A stretch of 17,620 nucleotides of DNA from Methanobacteriota archaeon (GCA_002728035.1 PBUZ01000051.1:37154-54773); one strand, 5' to 3'. Shown: positions 1 through 6,162, numbered from the stretch's first letter. The notes: a model not told the origin generated them from the letters alone. Made by a program: numbers and translations.

Positions 1-1677
1 GAGGCCCTCTGCCGTGCCATGAAAGAATCTCCCAGTTTATTGGTTGCCAATTCTGGGTTTGAGGTCTATGCTGACAGCCCCTATACCAAGGACGGCTCTC
101 CCAACGACGAGGTTGTCTGGCCAGCGAGCATGCTGATGCCGTTCCTACCCAACGAGCGTCCAATGACCAAGGAAGCGCTTGAAGCATGGGCGATGCGGCG
201 CTGCGAGATTCATTTGCCACAAGCCTTGCAACGGGCTCACGATGAATGGCTCAGCGATGAACGCAGGTCTGGAGATTGGTCTGAAGTTGACCCCGAACGT
301 TGTTTGGCGATGGTCAAAAGCGGCATGAAGTTCCATTTGGCGCAAGTTGAGCGTTGTTATGCAGAAGGCGGAGGGCCGTTTTTTGAGCGATGGAGGCGAG
401 GCGATCGCCCCGATTGGCCAGCACCCGACGGTTTTCCCTTTGCTTCCTTTGAAGGAGGCCATCCACTTGCAGAAGAAGGTCCTGTTTCTTGGACGGAAGC
501 TTGGGAAGTGGCAAGGCCTTGGTTTGTTGACCCTTCAGCACCAAAATTTACCATGAACACCGTTCACCCAGACCATTGGTTTCAGGGAGAATACGATCTT
601 GTCTATCAATGGACGGGCGACGCCGTCATCGTTGACATCAAAGCAAGTGTTGGTGCCACCGACCGTTCGGGAGATTATGTTGAACAGATGCGAACCTATG
701 CCATGCTTTGGAACGTGACACACGACAGAGCTGAACACGTCGCAGGTTTGGAAATATGGTACCTTGGCCACCCCAGCATTAAGGAAGTTGAGGTTCCAAA
801 TGAGGCCGAATTAATCGCTATAGAAAAAGAACTTGAGGACATGTGGAATCAAATACGAAGAGAGAAACCATCGCTCGAGGATTGCCCTCCAGCACCAGCA
901 CCGATGCGAGGCTTTGCGGCTGGAGGGAAACCTACGGAAGCCCCCGACGTCAAACGATGCGCTCGATGCGATTGGCGCACCGTTTGCCCTGGTGGTGAGG
1001 GGGACGATGAAGCGGTGCTTGAGGGCAGTGTTCAACTTCCAGGCGCAACCCAACAAACGCCATTGGAAAGGATCGATTCCTTGGAGCCAAGAGCCACCAT
1101 TCGTGGAGAAATTTCCAAAGTAGGGTACGTTGGCAACAATCAGCCATTGAACATGACCGTTCAACAAGACGCCTATTCTGCAAAGGTTCAGGTTGCAGCG
1201 GTCGAACACAGTGACGGCGAACCGACCTTGGCAGTCCCTGCCGTTCGTGGACAGGAAGTGCTCATCAAAGATGCCGTCTTTACGGTCAACTGGAAGGGAG
1301 AAATCGTTCTGAAAATCGATCCCTTTGCTCGGGTGATGCCTGATGACGACCCATCGATTGAATCTCAGAATTTGTTTGACATTCAGGCCAAACACAACAT
1401 TGCTGGTCGGGTGATTTACGCCTACGAAAAGAAGGGGGTTGGGAAAACTGGGAAAACATGGCACAGAAAGGGTATCATGATCATGGACCACACCGGGGCG
1501 ATCAAGGTCGAAGGTTGGGCTGACGATTGGAACGCTCAATTCGGCTGGGTAGAGCCCGGCGATGTCGTGGTTTGTGCCAACGTTGGCTTGGACGCATGGG
1601 CCGTGGATGTTCGTGCCGACTATACGCGGAACTCACGCCTCCAAATCATTGCACAGTCAGACCCTTCAACCGCCTGA
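1..1677 (+). CDS. PD-(D/E)XK nuclease (Cas4/AddB-like Fe-S type) fused to OB-like region, 5' partial
   Basis: The frame is open from base 1. The first ATG is at 19, with no ribosome site or TATA box visible, so the protein probably begins before the window. Counting from that ATG (552 aa), residues 189-230 carry the PD-(D/E)XK core: GEYD with D193, VDIK with D206 and K208, then Q223xxxY227. C314-x2-C317-x5-C323 matches the C-terminal cysteine triplet of the iron-sulfur cluster in Cas4/AddB-type nucleases. The fourth, N-terminal cysteine would lie upstream; in-window candidates are the codon at 10-12 and C62. Residues about 345-550 are beta-rich and look like two OB-fold modules, suggesting single-stranded DNA or RNA binding. 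Inferred role: DNA repair or end-processing nuclease. No helicase and no CRISPR array is nearby. The 3' end overlaps the convergent SAMP-like gene by 12 bp. The nuclease class is fairly secure; the OB assignment is a fold impression. Confidence 0.72.
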   Translation, partial: EALCRAMKESPSLLVANSGFEVYADSPYTKDGSPNDEVVWPASMLMPFLPNERPMTKEALEAWAMRRCEIHLPQALQRAHDEWLSDERRSGDWSEVDPERCLAMVKSGMKFHLAQVERCYAEGGGPFFERWRRGDRPDWPAPDGFPFASFEGGHPLAEEGPVSWTEAWEVARPWFVDPSAPKFTMNTVHPDHWFQGEYDLVYQWTGDAVIVDIKASVGATDRSGDYVEQMRTYAMLWNVTHDRAEHVAGLEIWYLGHPSIKEVEVPNEAELIAIEKELEDMWNQIRREKPSLEDCPPAPAPMRGFAAGGKPTEAPDVKRCARCDWRTVCPGGEGDDEAVLEGSVQLPGATQQTPLERIDSLEPRATIRGEISKVGYVGNNQPLNMTVQQDAYSAKVQVAAVEHSDGEPTLAVPAVRGQEVLIKDAVFTVNWKGEIVLKIDPFARVMPDDDPSIESQNLFDIQAKHNIAGRVIYAYEKKGVGKTGKTWHRKGIMIMDHTGAIKVEGWADDWNAQFGWVEPGDVVVCANVGLDAWAVDVRADYTRNSRLQIIAQSDPSTA

Positions 1678-1866
1678 TGAAATGGTCGTTACCAACAAGG
1701 TGACATCGCTGTTGAGCGGTGTGGAGTGCGGCAACACCACGTTCTCATGACTCACGATGACCATTGATGCGAGGATTCCAGCGGCATGAAGGACATCGCG
1801 AACGGTCGTCCCTGGCTCAACATGGACGGATTGTTCACCGTCCGAACCGGTAAGGCGTACTTCCAT
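1666..1866 (-). CDS. Small ubiquitin-like modifier / sulfur carrier (SAMP, MoaD/ThiS-like)
   Basis: This is a 66-aa beta-grasp candidate. It starts MEVRLTG, has the helix signature TVRDVLHAAGI (residues 21-31), then VIVSHENVVLP and LNSDVTLLVTTISSGG. The C-terminal Gly-Gly is what E1-like enzymes adenylate for protein conjugation (archaeal SAMPs) or for sulfur transfer to molybdopterin, thiamine or tRNA. Length and ending fit Haloferax SAMP2/Urm1-like proteins, but sequence alone cannot separate modifier from sulfur carrier. The frame stays open upstream to 1989, but that part runs antisense through the tRNA-Ser gene. The ATG at 1866 has a CATAAG element (1889-1894) 23-28 nt upstream, fitting a leaderless mRNA. 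The gene converges on the nuclease gene with a 12-bp overlap. No E1 or JAMM protease gene is in the window. Confidence 0.8.
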   Translation of the reverse strand: MEVRLTGSDGEQSVHVEPGTTVRDVLHAAGILASMVIVSHENVVLPHSTPLNSDVTLLVTTISSGG

Positions 1867-1884
1867 GGCACATCTGTGCAGCAT

Positions 1885-1894
1885 CATGCTTATG
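1885..1894 (-). promoter_or_regulatory. TATA-like element of the SAMP-like gene
   Basis: On the minus strand this reads CATAAGCATG, with the A/T core 23-28 nt before the ATG at 1866, the spacing expected for a leaderless archaeal transcript. The other strand (CTTATG) lies about 30 nt upstream of the tRNA-Ser 5' end, so the same short region may serve both divergent genes. Call based on spacing and composition only. Confidence 0.4.
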
Positions 1895-1921
1895 ACGGTC
1901 GCGCCGAAGCGAGTTGGTAGA

Positions 1922-2004
1922 GCCGAGGTCGCATAGCCCGGTATTGCGGTGGATTCGAAATCCACTGTCCCTTGGACGCGGGGGTTCAAATCCCTCTCTC
2001 GGCG
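1922..2004 (+). tRNA. tRNA-Ser (anticodon CGA)
   Basis: A complete class II cloverleaf can be drawn. The acceptor stem is GCCGAGG (1922-1928) with TCTCGGC (1997-2003), one G-U pair, and discriminator G at 2004. The D stem is GCA/TGC. The anticodon stem is GTGGA/TCCAC with a TTCGAAA loop, placing CGA at 1956-1958. The long variable arm has stem GTCC/GGAC. The T stem is GGGGG/CCCTC around TTCAAAT. The long variable arm, G73 and the CGA anticodon identify tRNA-Ser reading UCG. CCA is not encoded (CTC follows) and no intron is visible. A weak TATA-like CTTATG lies about 30 nt upstream. Confidence 0.95.
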
Positions 2005-2114
2005 CTCTTCAACACCCTTGATTGTGCAACAGACTTCCCACGGTGCGTGTGCTTGGCAGGTGCAACATTCACCCGCTATGGCCCTGCGCTCGAAGATTCA
2101 GCGATGACGGACCT

Positions 2115-2870
2115 TCAAACATAGAAGGCATCGTGGCTTGCCGTCAACTCCTTGACGAAATCGTCGCTCTTCTTTGGTGCGATGGTGCTCAATCGGTCCT
2201 TGAGCCAATCTCCGCCGTCAGCGGGTTGCTTGAGTCCGAAGCCAAACCACTGCTCAAGGTGTTCCAACAGGCGTTGGCTTGCGAGAATGTCACCGCTGCT
2301 TCCAACCGTTGAACCGATGATGCAACCAGAATTGATGCCGTACAGCGGGCCCATTGAGGCGAGGAGTGCTGAAAGGCCAATGGCTCCTGCCTTTGGCTCA
2401 TCACGACGAACATCGACACCCATGCTCTCTAAATCGATGCGGAAGGAAGCAGAACTCGCCACCGCAAACGTTTCTTTGCGGTTTGGCTCATCGGTCATGC
2501 CCACCAAAACGAGGATTGTTTTCACTTCTTGTTGTTCAAAGAAGTCCATCAGTTCACGAGCCAAACTGGATTGATGTGAAGGCTCGTTCGGTTGGGCCTT
2601 TCCCGTCAGTGTTAGCAAGGATGTTCCCGTTTCAGTGATCGATTCGCACAATGAAAAGTGGGGCGGTGCGAGAAGACCGTCCTCATCAAGTTCAGCGAGT
2701 GGCGGCAGCCCAACAGGGTGCAGCCTCGCGCGTTCGACCGTGTCCTCAAGGTCGCGCAGATTGTCGAGTGCAACCTTCCCGATGTTCCCCACGCCAGGAA
2801 ATGCGATGAGAACTGTGGATCCCTTCGGCAGAACTTCGTTGCCTTTCCGCCACTCAATTCTCATGGTCAT
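2115..2870 (-). CDS. PAC2 family protein (proteasome assembly chaperone-like)
   Basis: The 251-aa protein carries PAC2-family marks: a strand and glycine loop LIAFPGVGNIGKVAL (residues 21-35), a central strand VKTILVLVGM (116-125), and GAIGLSALLASMGPLYGI (162-179) followed by a small-residue stretch. Eukaryotic relatives help assemble the 20S proteasome. Many archaeal PAC2 genes sit beside nop10 and aIF2-alpha, as here, but the archaeal function is not well established. The ATG at 2870 is chosen because a CATTATAG box lies 26-33 nt upstream, giving a leaderless transcript; a second in-frame ATG is at 2864. A frame opening at 2954 adds about 28 unconvincing residues and would run through the promoter. 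The 89-nt gap after nop10 and this promoter allow transcription apart from the ribosomal genes. Confidence 0.85.
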   Translation of the reverse strand: MTMRIEWRKGNEVLPKGSTVLIAFPGVGNIGKVALDNLRDLEDTVERARLHPVGLPPLAELDEDGLLAPPHFSLCESITETGTSLLTLTGKAQPNEPSHQSSLARELMDFFEQQEVKTILVLVGMTDEPNRKETFAVASSASFRIDLESMGVDVRRDEPKAGAIGLSALLASMGPLYGINSGCIIGSTVGSSGDILASQRLLEHLEQWFGFGLKQPADGGDWLKDRLSTIAPKKSDDFVKELTASHDAFYV

Positions 2871-2895
2871 GAACCAGCGAACCCATCTACACGCG

Positions 2896-2903
2896 CTATA
2901 ATG
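2896..2903 (-). promoter_or_regulatory. TATA box for the PAC2 gene
   Basis: Minus strand CATTATAG sits 26-33 nt upstream of the ATG at 2870, in the 89-nt gap between nop10 and the PAC2 gene. The distance predicts a transcription start almost at the start codon, so the mRNA would be leaderless or nearly so. No Shine-Dalgarno-like sequence precedes the ATG, which agrees. Confidence 0.5.
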
Positions 2904-2959
2904 TTTGACATTCAATGGGGTAAGAGAACGACGATTTATGCAGTCGTTTTTCACGGCGA

Positions 2960-3196
2960 CTATTCTTCTTCGCTGGCCGATGCAGCCATCTCTTCAAGCG
3001 AGGGGAGGGTCGCAAGGGATGCGGGCCATTCGGGTGATTCCACGCGATTCATCTTTCGGCGAAGTGATGCTCTGTGGTCCTCTGGTGACCACTTGAGAGG
3101 TGCAGCGGCTTGGGCGGCTTCACCGCAATGTGGGCAGGTTGTCTTCAAGGAAAATTTCCCACAAGTCAAGCATTGTTGCATTCGCTGACGGGCCAT
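2960..3196 (-). CDS. nop10: Nop10, H/ACA ribonucleoprotein subunit
   Basis: Nop10 is a small zinc-ribbon subunit of the H/ACA particle, which directs pseudouridylation of rRNA with Cbf5, Gar1 and L7Ae. This 78-aa protein has C9-x2-C12 and C21-x2-C24, the conserved linker GKFSLKTTCPHCGE, and the downstream LKWSPEDHRASLRRKM segment that contacts Cbf5 in family structures. Archaeal Nop10 is usually about 60 aa; here an acidic tail of about 25 residues ends in EEE, with no homology I recognise. The ATG at 3196 lies only 4 nt after the aIF2-alpha stop, implying translational coupling. An internal ATG six codons in is possible. Position directly after aIF2-alpha is a classic archaeal arrangement and supports the call. 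Confidence 0.93.
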   Translation of the reverse strand: MARQRMQQCLTCGKFSLKTTCPHCGEAAQAAAPLKWSPEDHRASLRRKMNRVESPEWPASLATLPSLEEMAASASEEE

Positions 3197-3200
3197 GAAA

Positions 3201-3989
3201 TCACTCTCGCATGGCCGAAGCCTCGCCCCCGGCGTTCACCATGTGGTCGACGACGGCTTTGGTGGACTGTTCCCAAAGAGACTCAGCGACTTTGAAGTCA
3301 GGCGCACGAAGTTCCAATCGGTAGTTCGGTGCTCCATCGTAGAAGCATCTCACTTGGATTTCTTCGGCTTCATTGCTCAAAGATTCTGCGGCCTCAAGTG
3401 CCGTTCGAATGACTGAAACGCCATCGGTGATGTTGATGCTGAGGGTGAGGATGCCACGTACTTCAACGAAGGGAGGTATGATGTTCTCGATGGCGATTTC
3501 AATGAATTCTGAAAGCCATTCACCTTCAAATCCAGCGTTGCTGAGGGCTCCTTCTTGCATCGCTGCTTCCTCAAATGCTGCGTACAAGGTTCCGAACACA
3601 TCGACGAGTTCTTCCGATTGCGCTTCAAGTTCCTCATCGCTCCAACCGATTTTCTCTCCCAATACCTTGAACAGTTGGTGGGCGCGTTGCTCGTTCTTCC
3701 ATTCTTGAAGACGGTCCCTGCGTCGTTCTTCCGAGACCGATTTGAGTGACAATTCGAGGGATGTTCCGTCGCGACGGGTGCGCAAGACTTTGCAGATCAC
3801 TCGCTGACCTTCTCGCACGAAACCTCGAATGTTCTTGACCCAACCAGAAGCGATTTCACCGATGAAAATGAATCCTTCAATGCCTTCGTACTCGTCAAGG
3901 TCGACGTATGCACCGTTTTGTTTGACGGTTTTGATGGTCGCAACCACCAGTTCTCCTTCTTCGGGAGCGGCGATGGCTTCAGATGACAC
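3201..3989 (-). CDS. eif2a: Translation initiation factor aIF2, alpha subunit
   Basis: aIF2-alpha is part of the heterotrimer that brings initiator Met-tRNA to the small ribosomal subunit. The 262-aa protein has the expected three parts: an N-terminal S1/OB domain (about residues 10-83, with EEGELVVATIKTVKQNGAYV and FIFIGEIASGWVKNIRGFVREGQ), a helical middle domain (about 90-170), and a C-terminal alpha-beta domain (about 180-262) that docks on the gamma subunit. The loop holding Ser51 in eukaryotes reads ASGWVKNI, with no obvious equivalent serine cluster. The start is GTG, since no ATG precedes the conserved S1 domain. The only bases between the S27e stop and this GTG form a perfect hairpin that contains the GGAGG ribosome site, so initiation may depend on translation of S27e. 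Confidence 0.95.
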   Translation of the reverse strand: MSSEAIAAPEEGELVVATIKTVKQNGAYVDLDEYEGIEGFIFIGEIASGWVKNIRGFVREGQRVICKVLRTRRDGTSLELSLKSVSEERRRDRLQEWKNEQRAHQLFKVLGEKIGWSDEELEAQSEELVDVFGTLYAAFEEAAMQEGALSNAGFEGEWLSEFIEIAIENIIPPFVEVRGILTLSINITDGVSVIRTALEAAESLSNEAEEIQVRCFYDGAPNYRLELRAPDFKVAESLWEQSTKAVVDHMVNAGGEASAMRE

Positions 3990-4004
3990 GGAGGCTCAGC
4001 CTCC
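3990..4004 (-). promoter_or_regulatory. Perfect 6-bp hairpin between S27e stop and aIF2-alpha GTG
   Basis: In the mRNA sense this reads GGAGGC TGA GCCTCC: two perfectly complementary 6-base arms around a 3-base loop. It occupies exactly the 15 nt between the S27e stop codon and the GTG start of aIF2-alpha. The 5' arm is a Shine-Dalgarno-like GGAGG, so the stem would hide the ribosome site until a ribosome finishing S27e melts it. The structure is seen in the sequence; the regulatory role is inferred. Confidence 0.55.
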
Positions 4005-4175
4005 TCAATCCAATGCTTCAACCACGGTGCAGCCAACGAGCTCGGCTTTGCCGCCAGATGGCTTGGTCAGTGTTGCACTGCAAACATCGCACGTGATGGC
4101 GGTGACGGCGCGGGAGTAGATGGTTGATTCGTTGCCGCAGTCACGGCAGCTCACTTTGAGGAAATAGTTGTTCAT
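4005..4175 (-). CDS. rps27e: Ribosomal protein S27e (eS27)
   Basis: This 56-aa zinc-ribbon protein of the small ribosomal subunit begins MNNYFLKVSC. It has C10-x2-C13 and C29-x2-C32, and the family core LTKPSGGKAELVGC. All four zinc ligands are present, unlike in the neighbouring L44e. The ATG follows the L44e stop by 10 nt, which include GGTGA, a ribosome site. It ends just before the hairpin preceding aIF2-alpha. Length (usual about 60 aa) and the L44e-S27e-aIF2-alpha order agree with the standard archaeal operon. Confidence 0.95.
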   Translation of the reverse strand: MNNYFLKVSCRDCGNESTIYSRAVTAITCDVCSATLTKPSGGKAELVGCTVVEALD

Positions 4176-4185
4176 GGTGTTCACC

Positions 4186-4470
4186 TCATCGGTCGATCAA
4201 TTCGAATTTCTTTGCTCGCTTGCAAGGAGCATAGTGTGCTTTTCCGGTCTCCGTGCATCGGTAGAGAATGTTGACTCGCTTGGTTGGCTTTTCTCGGCCA
4301 TCGGGCTTTGGACGTGGGAAACCGCGGTAACCTGCCATGACGCGTCGGAAGCGTCGCTGACCCCACCGAAGTTCCGAAGCACGCTTTTTCTTGACGCGCT
4401 CAACGGTGTGGAGTGTGTGCTTGCCAGCAGAGGGGCTGTATCGCTTGACTTGACGGGGACGCTTCACCAT
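4186..4470 (-). CDS. rpl44e: Ribosomal protein L44e (eL42), variant lacking the zinc finger
   Basis: This 94-aa large-subunit protein, located near the E site in known ribosomes, starts MVKRPRQVKRYSPSAGKHT. It contains HTVERVKKK, then KPTKRVNILYRC and a C-terminal GKAHYAPCKRAKKFEL. Typical L44e binds zinc through an N-terminal CxxC and a second CxxC about 55 residues later. Here the first pair is SPSA and the second is CTET, leaving single cysteines and so a degenerate metal site. The frame opens much further upstream (to 4866), but that extension runs through the neighbouring membrane gene and the promoter. The ATG at 4470 has AGGTG a few bases upstream and a TATA box at 4506-4513. It is the first gene of the L44e-S27e-aIF2-alpha-Nop10 operon. 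Confidence 0.93.
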   Translation of the reverse strand: MVKRPRQVKRYSPSAGKHTLHTVERVKKKRASELRWGQRRFRRVMAGYRGFPRPKPDGREKPTKRVNILYRCTETGKAHYAPCKRAKKFELIDR

Positions 4471-4505
4471 GGGAACACCTAAGCATTCAGCCCACAGAGG
4501 TCGGG

Positions 4506-4513
4506 TATTTATG
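4506..4513 (-). promoter_or_regulatory. TATA box for the L44e operon
   Basis: Minus strand reads GCATAAATACC with the box at 36-43 nt before the L44e ATG. A start about 25 nt downstream would give a leader of 10-15 nt carrying the AGGTG ribosome site. It lies back to back with the plus-strand box at 4572-4579 in a 129-nt divergent promoter region. Confidence 0.6.
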
Positions 4514-4571
4514 CCCTCCGCCATCGGTCTTGGTGAGAACCGAAGCACTGCGTTGTTGTTTACGGGATTCT

Positions 4572-4579
4572 CTATAAAT
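4572..4579 (+). promoter_or_regulatory. TATA box for the seven-span membrane protein gene
   Basis: CTATAAAT lies 21-28 nt upstream of the ATG at 4600, the position expected for a leaderless archaeal mRNA. No ribosome binding site is found between it and the start codon, which agrees. Confidence 0.6.
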
Positions 4580-4599
4580 CTGTCCAGCCTGCCTCTGCC

Positions 4600-5397
4600 A
4601 TGGAAGAAGCGATGCAAGCCTTCGTTTTCTTCTGGCTTGCTGGCCTGCTTGCACTGCTCGGCTTGATGTTCGCTTTCTTTTCCAAAGCAGCCATGGGGCG
4701 AAAAATCGGCAGCATCATGCTTGCAGTCGGTTTCTTGTCCTTGCTTGCCACACCTTGGACCATTCCGTTTTCCCCTTCGAGCGCCTACGGTCATTTGCTG
4801 GGCAGCATCATTGGTCCAACGGTGCTTCTTGGTGTAGGGTTCTATCAGATTGCGTTTTCGGGACATGTTCCTGTTGGTCGCCTGTCAAAGGGGGACCGCA
4901 ACACAGGGGTCATCATGGTCATCATCGGTGTGCTTTGGATCGAAGCCATGCATTGGTTCGTCCTCACGCCCGTTTATCCCAATGAAGTCAACCGTTACTG
5001 GCTGATCTTTTGGCCCACCCTGCTGCTCTTTGGCCTGGCTTGTTCTACGGGGGCGTATGCGATGGTTGGCATTGTCGGCGATGAACGCCATCAAGAGCGC
5101 CGCCTCATGCTGGTACTTGGCGTCTTTTTTTCTGCGCTGATCGTGCTCGGTGCCAGTCTCGACGGTCCCAACGTTGAGCATGAGCGATTTGCCATTGAAT
5201 TGTTGTTGTCGGGTGCCGATTTGTTCGGTGTTGCTGTTGGTGCAGCTTTTTCCGTCGTGTTGTTCGCTCTGGTGATGCTGATTTACGAGGCTCAACAACC
5301 TGCTCCTCATCGCCTTGCGCCTCCAACCTCAGAACAACTCCAACAAGCAGCAACCACCATCGCAACACATGTTTCAGGGGGTGAAGAAGATGAATGA
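4600..5397 (+). CDS. Polytopic membrane protein, about seven spans, unknown function
   Basis: I do not recognise a family. The 265-aa protein has hydrophobic segments near residues 7-27, 36-54, 66-86, 102-122, 132-157, 168-186 and 205-229, then a soluble tail of about 35 residues ending in GGEEDE. The odd number of spans would put the ends on opposite sides of the membrane. Glycines within the helices and charged short loops (SKGDR, DERHQERR) are visible, but no transporter, kinase or redox motif. The start is supported by CTATAAAT 21-28 nt upstream (leaderless). The stop overlaps the start of the next membrane gene by 8 nt, so the two are probably translated together and may form one complex. 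Likely a lineage-specific integral membrane protein. Confidence 0.8.
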   Translation: MEEAMQAFVFFWLAGLLALLGLMFAFFSKAAMGRKIGSIMLAVGFLSLLATPWTIPFSPSSAYGHLLGSIIGPTVLLGVGFYQIAFSGHVPVGRLSKGDRNTGVIMVIIGVLWIEAMHWFVLTPVYPNEVNRYWLIFWPTLLLFGLACSTGAYAMVGIVGDERHQERRLMLVLGVFFSALIVLGASLDGPNVEHERFAIELLLSGADLFGVAVGAAFSVVLFALVMLIYEAQQPAPHRLAPPTSEQLQQAATTIATHVSGGEEDE

Positions 5398-5851
5398 ACC
5401 CTCGCCAGGCAAAAGCGTTGTTCGTTTGTTCTTGTGGCTCATCAGTCCTGTCTTGGCGGTCATGCTCTGGCTGATATGGGTGGTGGAAACGCCAACCGAT
5501 GGGTCATTCATACGATTCGTAAACGCCATGTTGACCTCCTTCACGCTGGTTTCGTTCATGTTGCTGCTGACCTTGGTCGTCTACGGTGATGCGAGGAAAA
5601 GGCCCGTTTCCCCGTTGTTTGGGATGTTGCTTTGTGTCTCTGTTGGCGCCGCATTAACCTTGTTCTTCCTCTCACAAGGGGATCTGTTGATGGAAGCCAA
5701 CGGTTCGGTTCGGGCTCAAGCGCTGTCGAACATCATCCGCTTTGCAACCACGGCGTTGGCCGTGGTGGTCGCCGTGATGATCGTCGGAGGCACCCTCTTT
5801 TCCTCCCTTCTCAACTCGCCCCCGAGGACGATTTCCTTTGAAGAGGAGTGA
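5390..5851 (+). CDS. Four-span membrane protein, unknown function
   Basis: The 153-aa protein begins MNEPSPGKSV and has hydrophobic segments near residues 12-32, 45-65, 76-95 and 116-138. A basic stretch DARKRP lies between the second and third, and the tail is short and acidic (SFEEE). No family is recognised. The frame opens earlier, at 5315, but the ATG at 5390 is preferred because GGGGGTGA (5377-5384) precedes it at ribosome-site distance and it overlaps the upstream stop by only 8 nt, a common coupling arrangement. With both ends predicted on the same side, it could be an accessory subunit of the seven-span protein encoded just upstream. That partnership is inferred from gene order only. 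Confidence 0.75.
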   Translation: MNEPSPGKSVVRLFLWLISPVLAVMLWLIWVVETPTDGSFIRFVNAMLTSFTLVSFMLLLTLVVYGDARKRPVSPLFGMLLCVSVGAALTLFFLSQGDLLMEANGSVRAQALSNIIRFATTALAVVVAVMIVGGTLFSSLLNSPPRTISFEEE

Positions 5852-5880
5852 AAGGCCGTCGCAGAACCCTTGCCGTTGAT

Positions 5881-5888
5881 TTCATAAG
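5881..5888 (+). promoter_or_regulatory. TATA-like box for the L37e gene
   Basis: TTCATAAG lies 36-43 nt upstream of the L37e ATG, in the 72-nt gap after the membrane gene pair. Initiation about 25 nt downstream would leave a short leader containing AGGTGAT (5914-5920), a good ribosome site. Confidence 0.45.
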
Positions 5889-5923
5889 GGGGAGGTCGGT
5901 GGGCAGGCTGTTCAGGTGATTGC

Positions 5924-6103
5924 ATGTCCAAAGGTACACCATCCATGGGTCGTCGCCAAAAGACCACCCACATTCGTTGTCGCCGATGCGGCCGCAATGC
6001 ATATCACAAGCAAAAGAAGGTGTGCGCCTCTTGTGGATACGGTGAGACCTCGCGCATTCGCAAGTACAACTGGTCCAAGAAGACCCACCGCCCCAAGGCT
6101 TGA
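5924..6103 (+). CDS. rpl37e: Ribosomal protein L37e (eL37)
   Basis: This small zinc-ribbon protein of the large ribosomal subunit is 59 aa. It begins [19 protein letters not shown], carries C19-x2-C22 and C34-x2-C37 ([20 protein letters not shown]), and ends in a basic tail [16 protein letters not shown] that is typical of the family. All four zinc ligands are intact. The ATG at 5924 has AGGTGAT at 5914-5920 as ribosome site; an internal ATG at codon 8 would lose the conserved N-terminus. It is transcribed alone on the plus strand, with a TATA-like box at 5881-5888 and purF starting 59 nt after its stop. Many archaea pair L37e with an Sm-like protein gene; none is seen here. Confidence 0.95.
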   Translation: MSKGTPSMGRRQKTTHIRCRRCGRNAYHKQKKVCASCGYGETSRIRKYNWSKKTHRPKA

Positions 6104-6120
6104 ACGCTTTGGCATCGCAA

Positions 6121-6130
6121 GCATAAGAAG
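6121..6130 (+). promoter_or_regulatory. TATA-like box for the purF operon
   Basis: GCATAAGAAG lies 33-42 nt upstream of the purF ATG and resembles the CATAAG/CATAAA elements before L37e, L44e and the SAMP-like gene. A start about 25 nt downstream would place GAGGCGA (6152-6158) in a short leader. A second A/T cluster, CTATACA at 6144-6150, seems too close to the start codon to be the box. Confidence 0.4.
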
Positions 6131-6162
6131 CGAGTTTTGTTTCCTATACACGAGGCGACTCC

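Noticed and set aside
811..1539. 242-codon minus-strand frame opposite the nuclease gene
   Set aside because: Composition is that of an antisense shadow; the plus strand carries recognisable nuclease motifs in the same bases.
1..1677. CRISPR-associated Cas4
   Set aside because: No repeats, cas1 or cas2 nearby, and the long OB-like C-terminal part is not typical of Cas4.
1912..1923. AGTTGGTAGAGC just before the tRNA-Ser, resembling the D arm of another tRNA
   Set aside because: No matching acceptor, anticodon or T arm can be drawn around it; it overlaps the first bases of the tRNA-Ser and is taken as chance.
1867..1989. N-terminal extension of the SAMP-like protein by about 41 residues
   Set aside because: It runs antisense through most of the tRNA-Ser gene, has no ubiquitin-like sequence, and would include the promoter-like CATAAG element; family length fits the internal ATG at 1866.
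4471..4866. Long N-terminal extension of L44e
   Set aside because: It overlaps the divergent membrane gene and both TATA boxes, and L44e is normally about 90-105 aa, matching the ATG at 4470.
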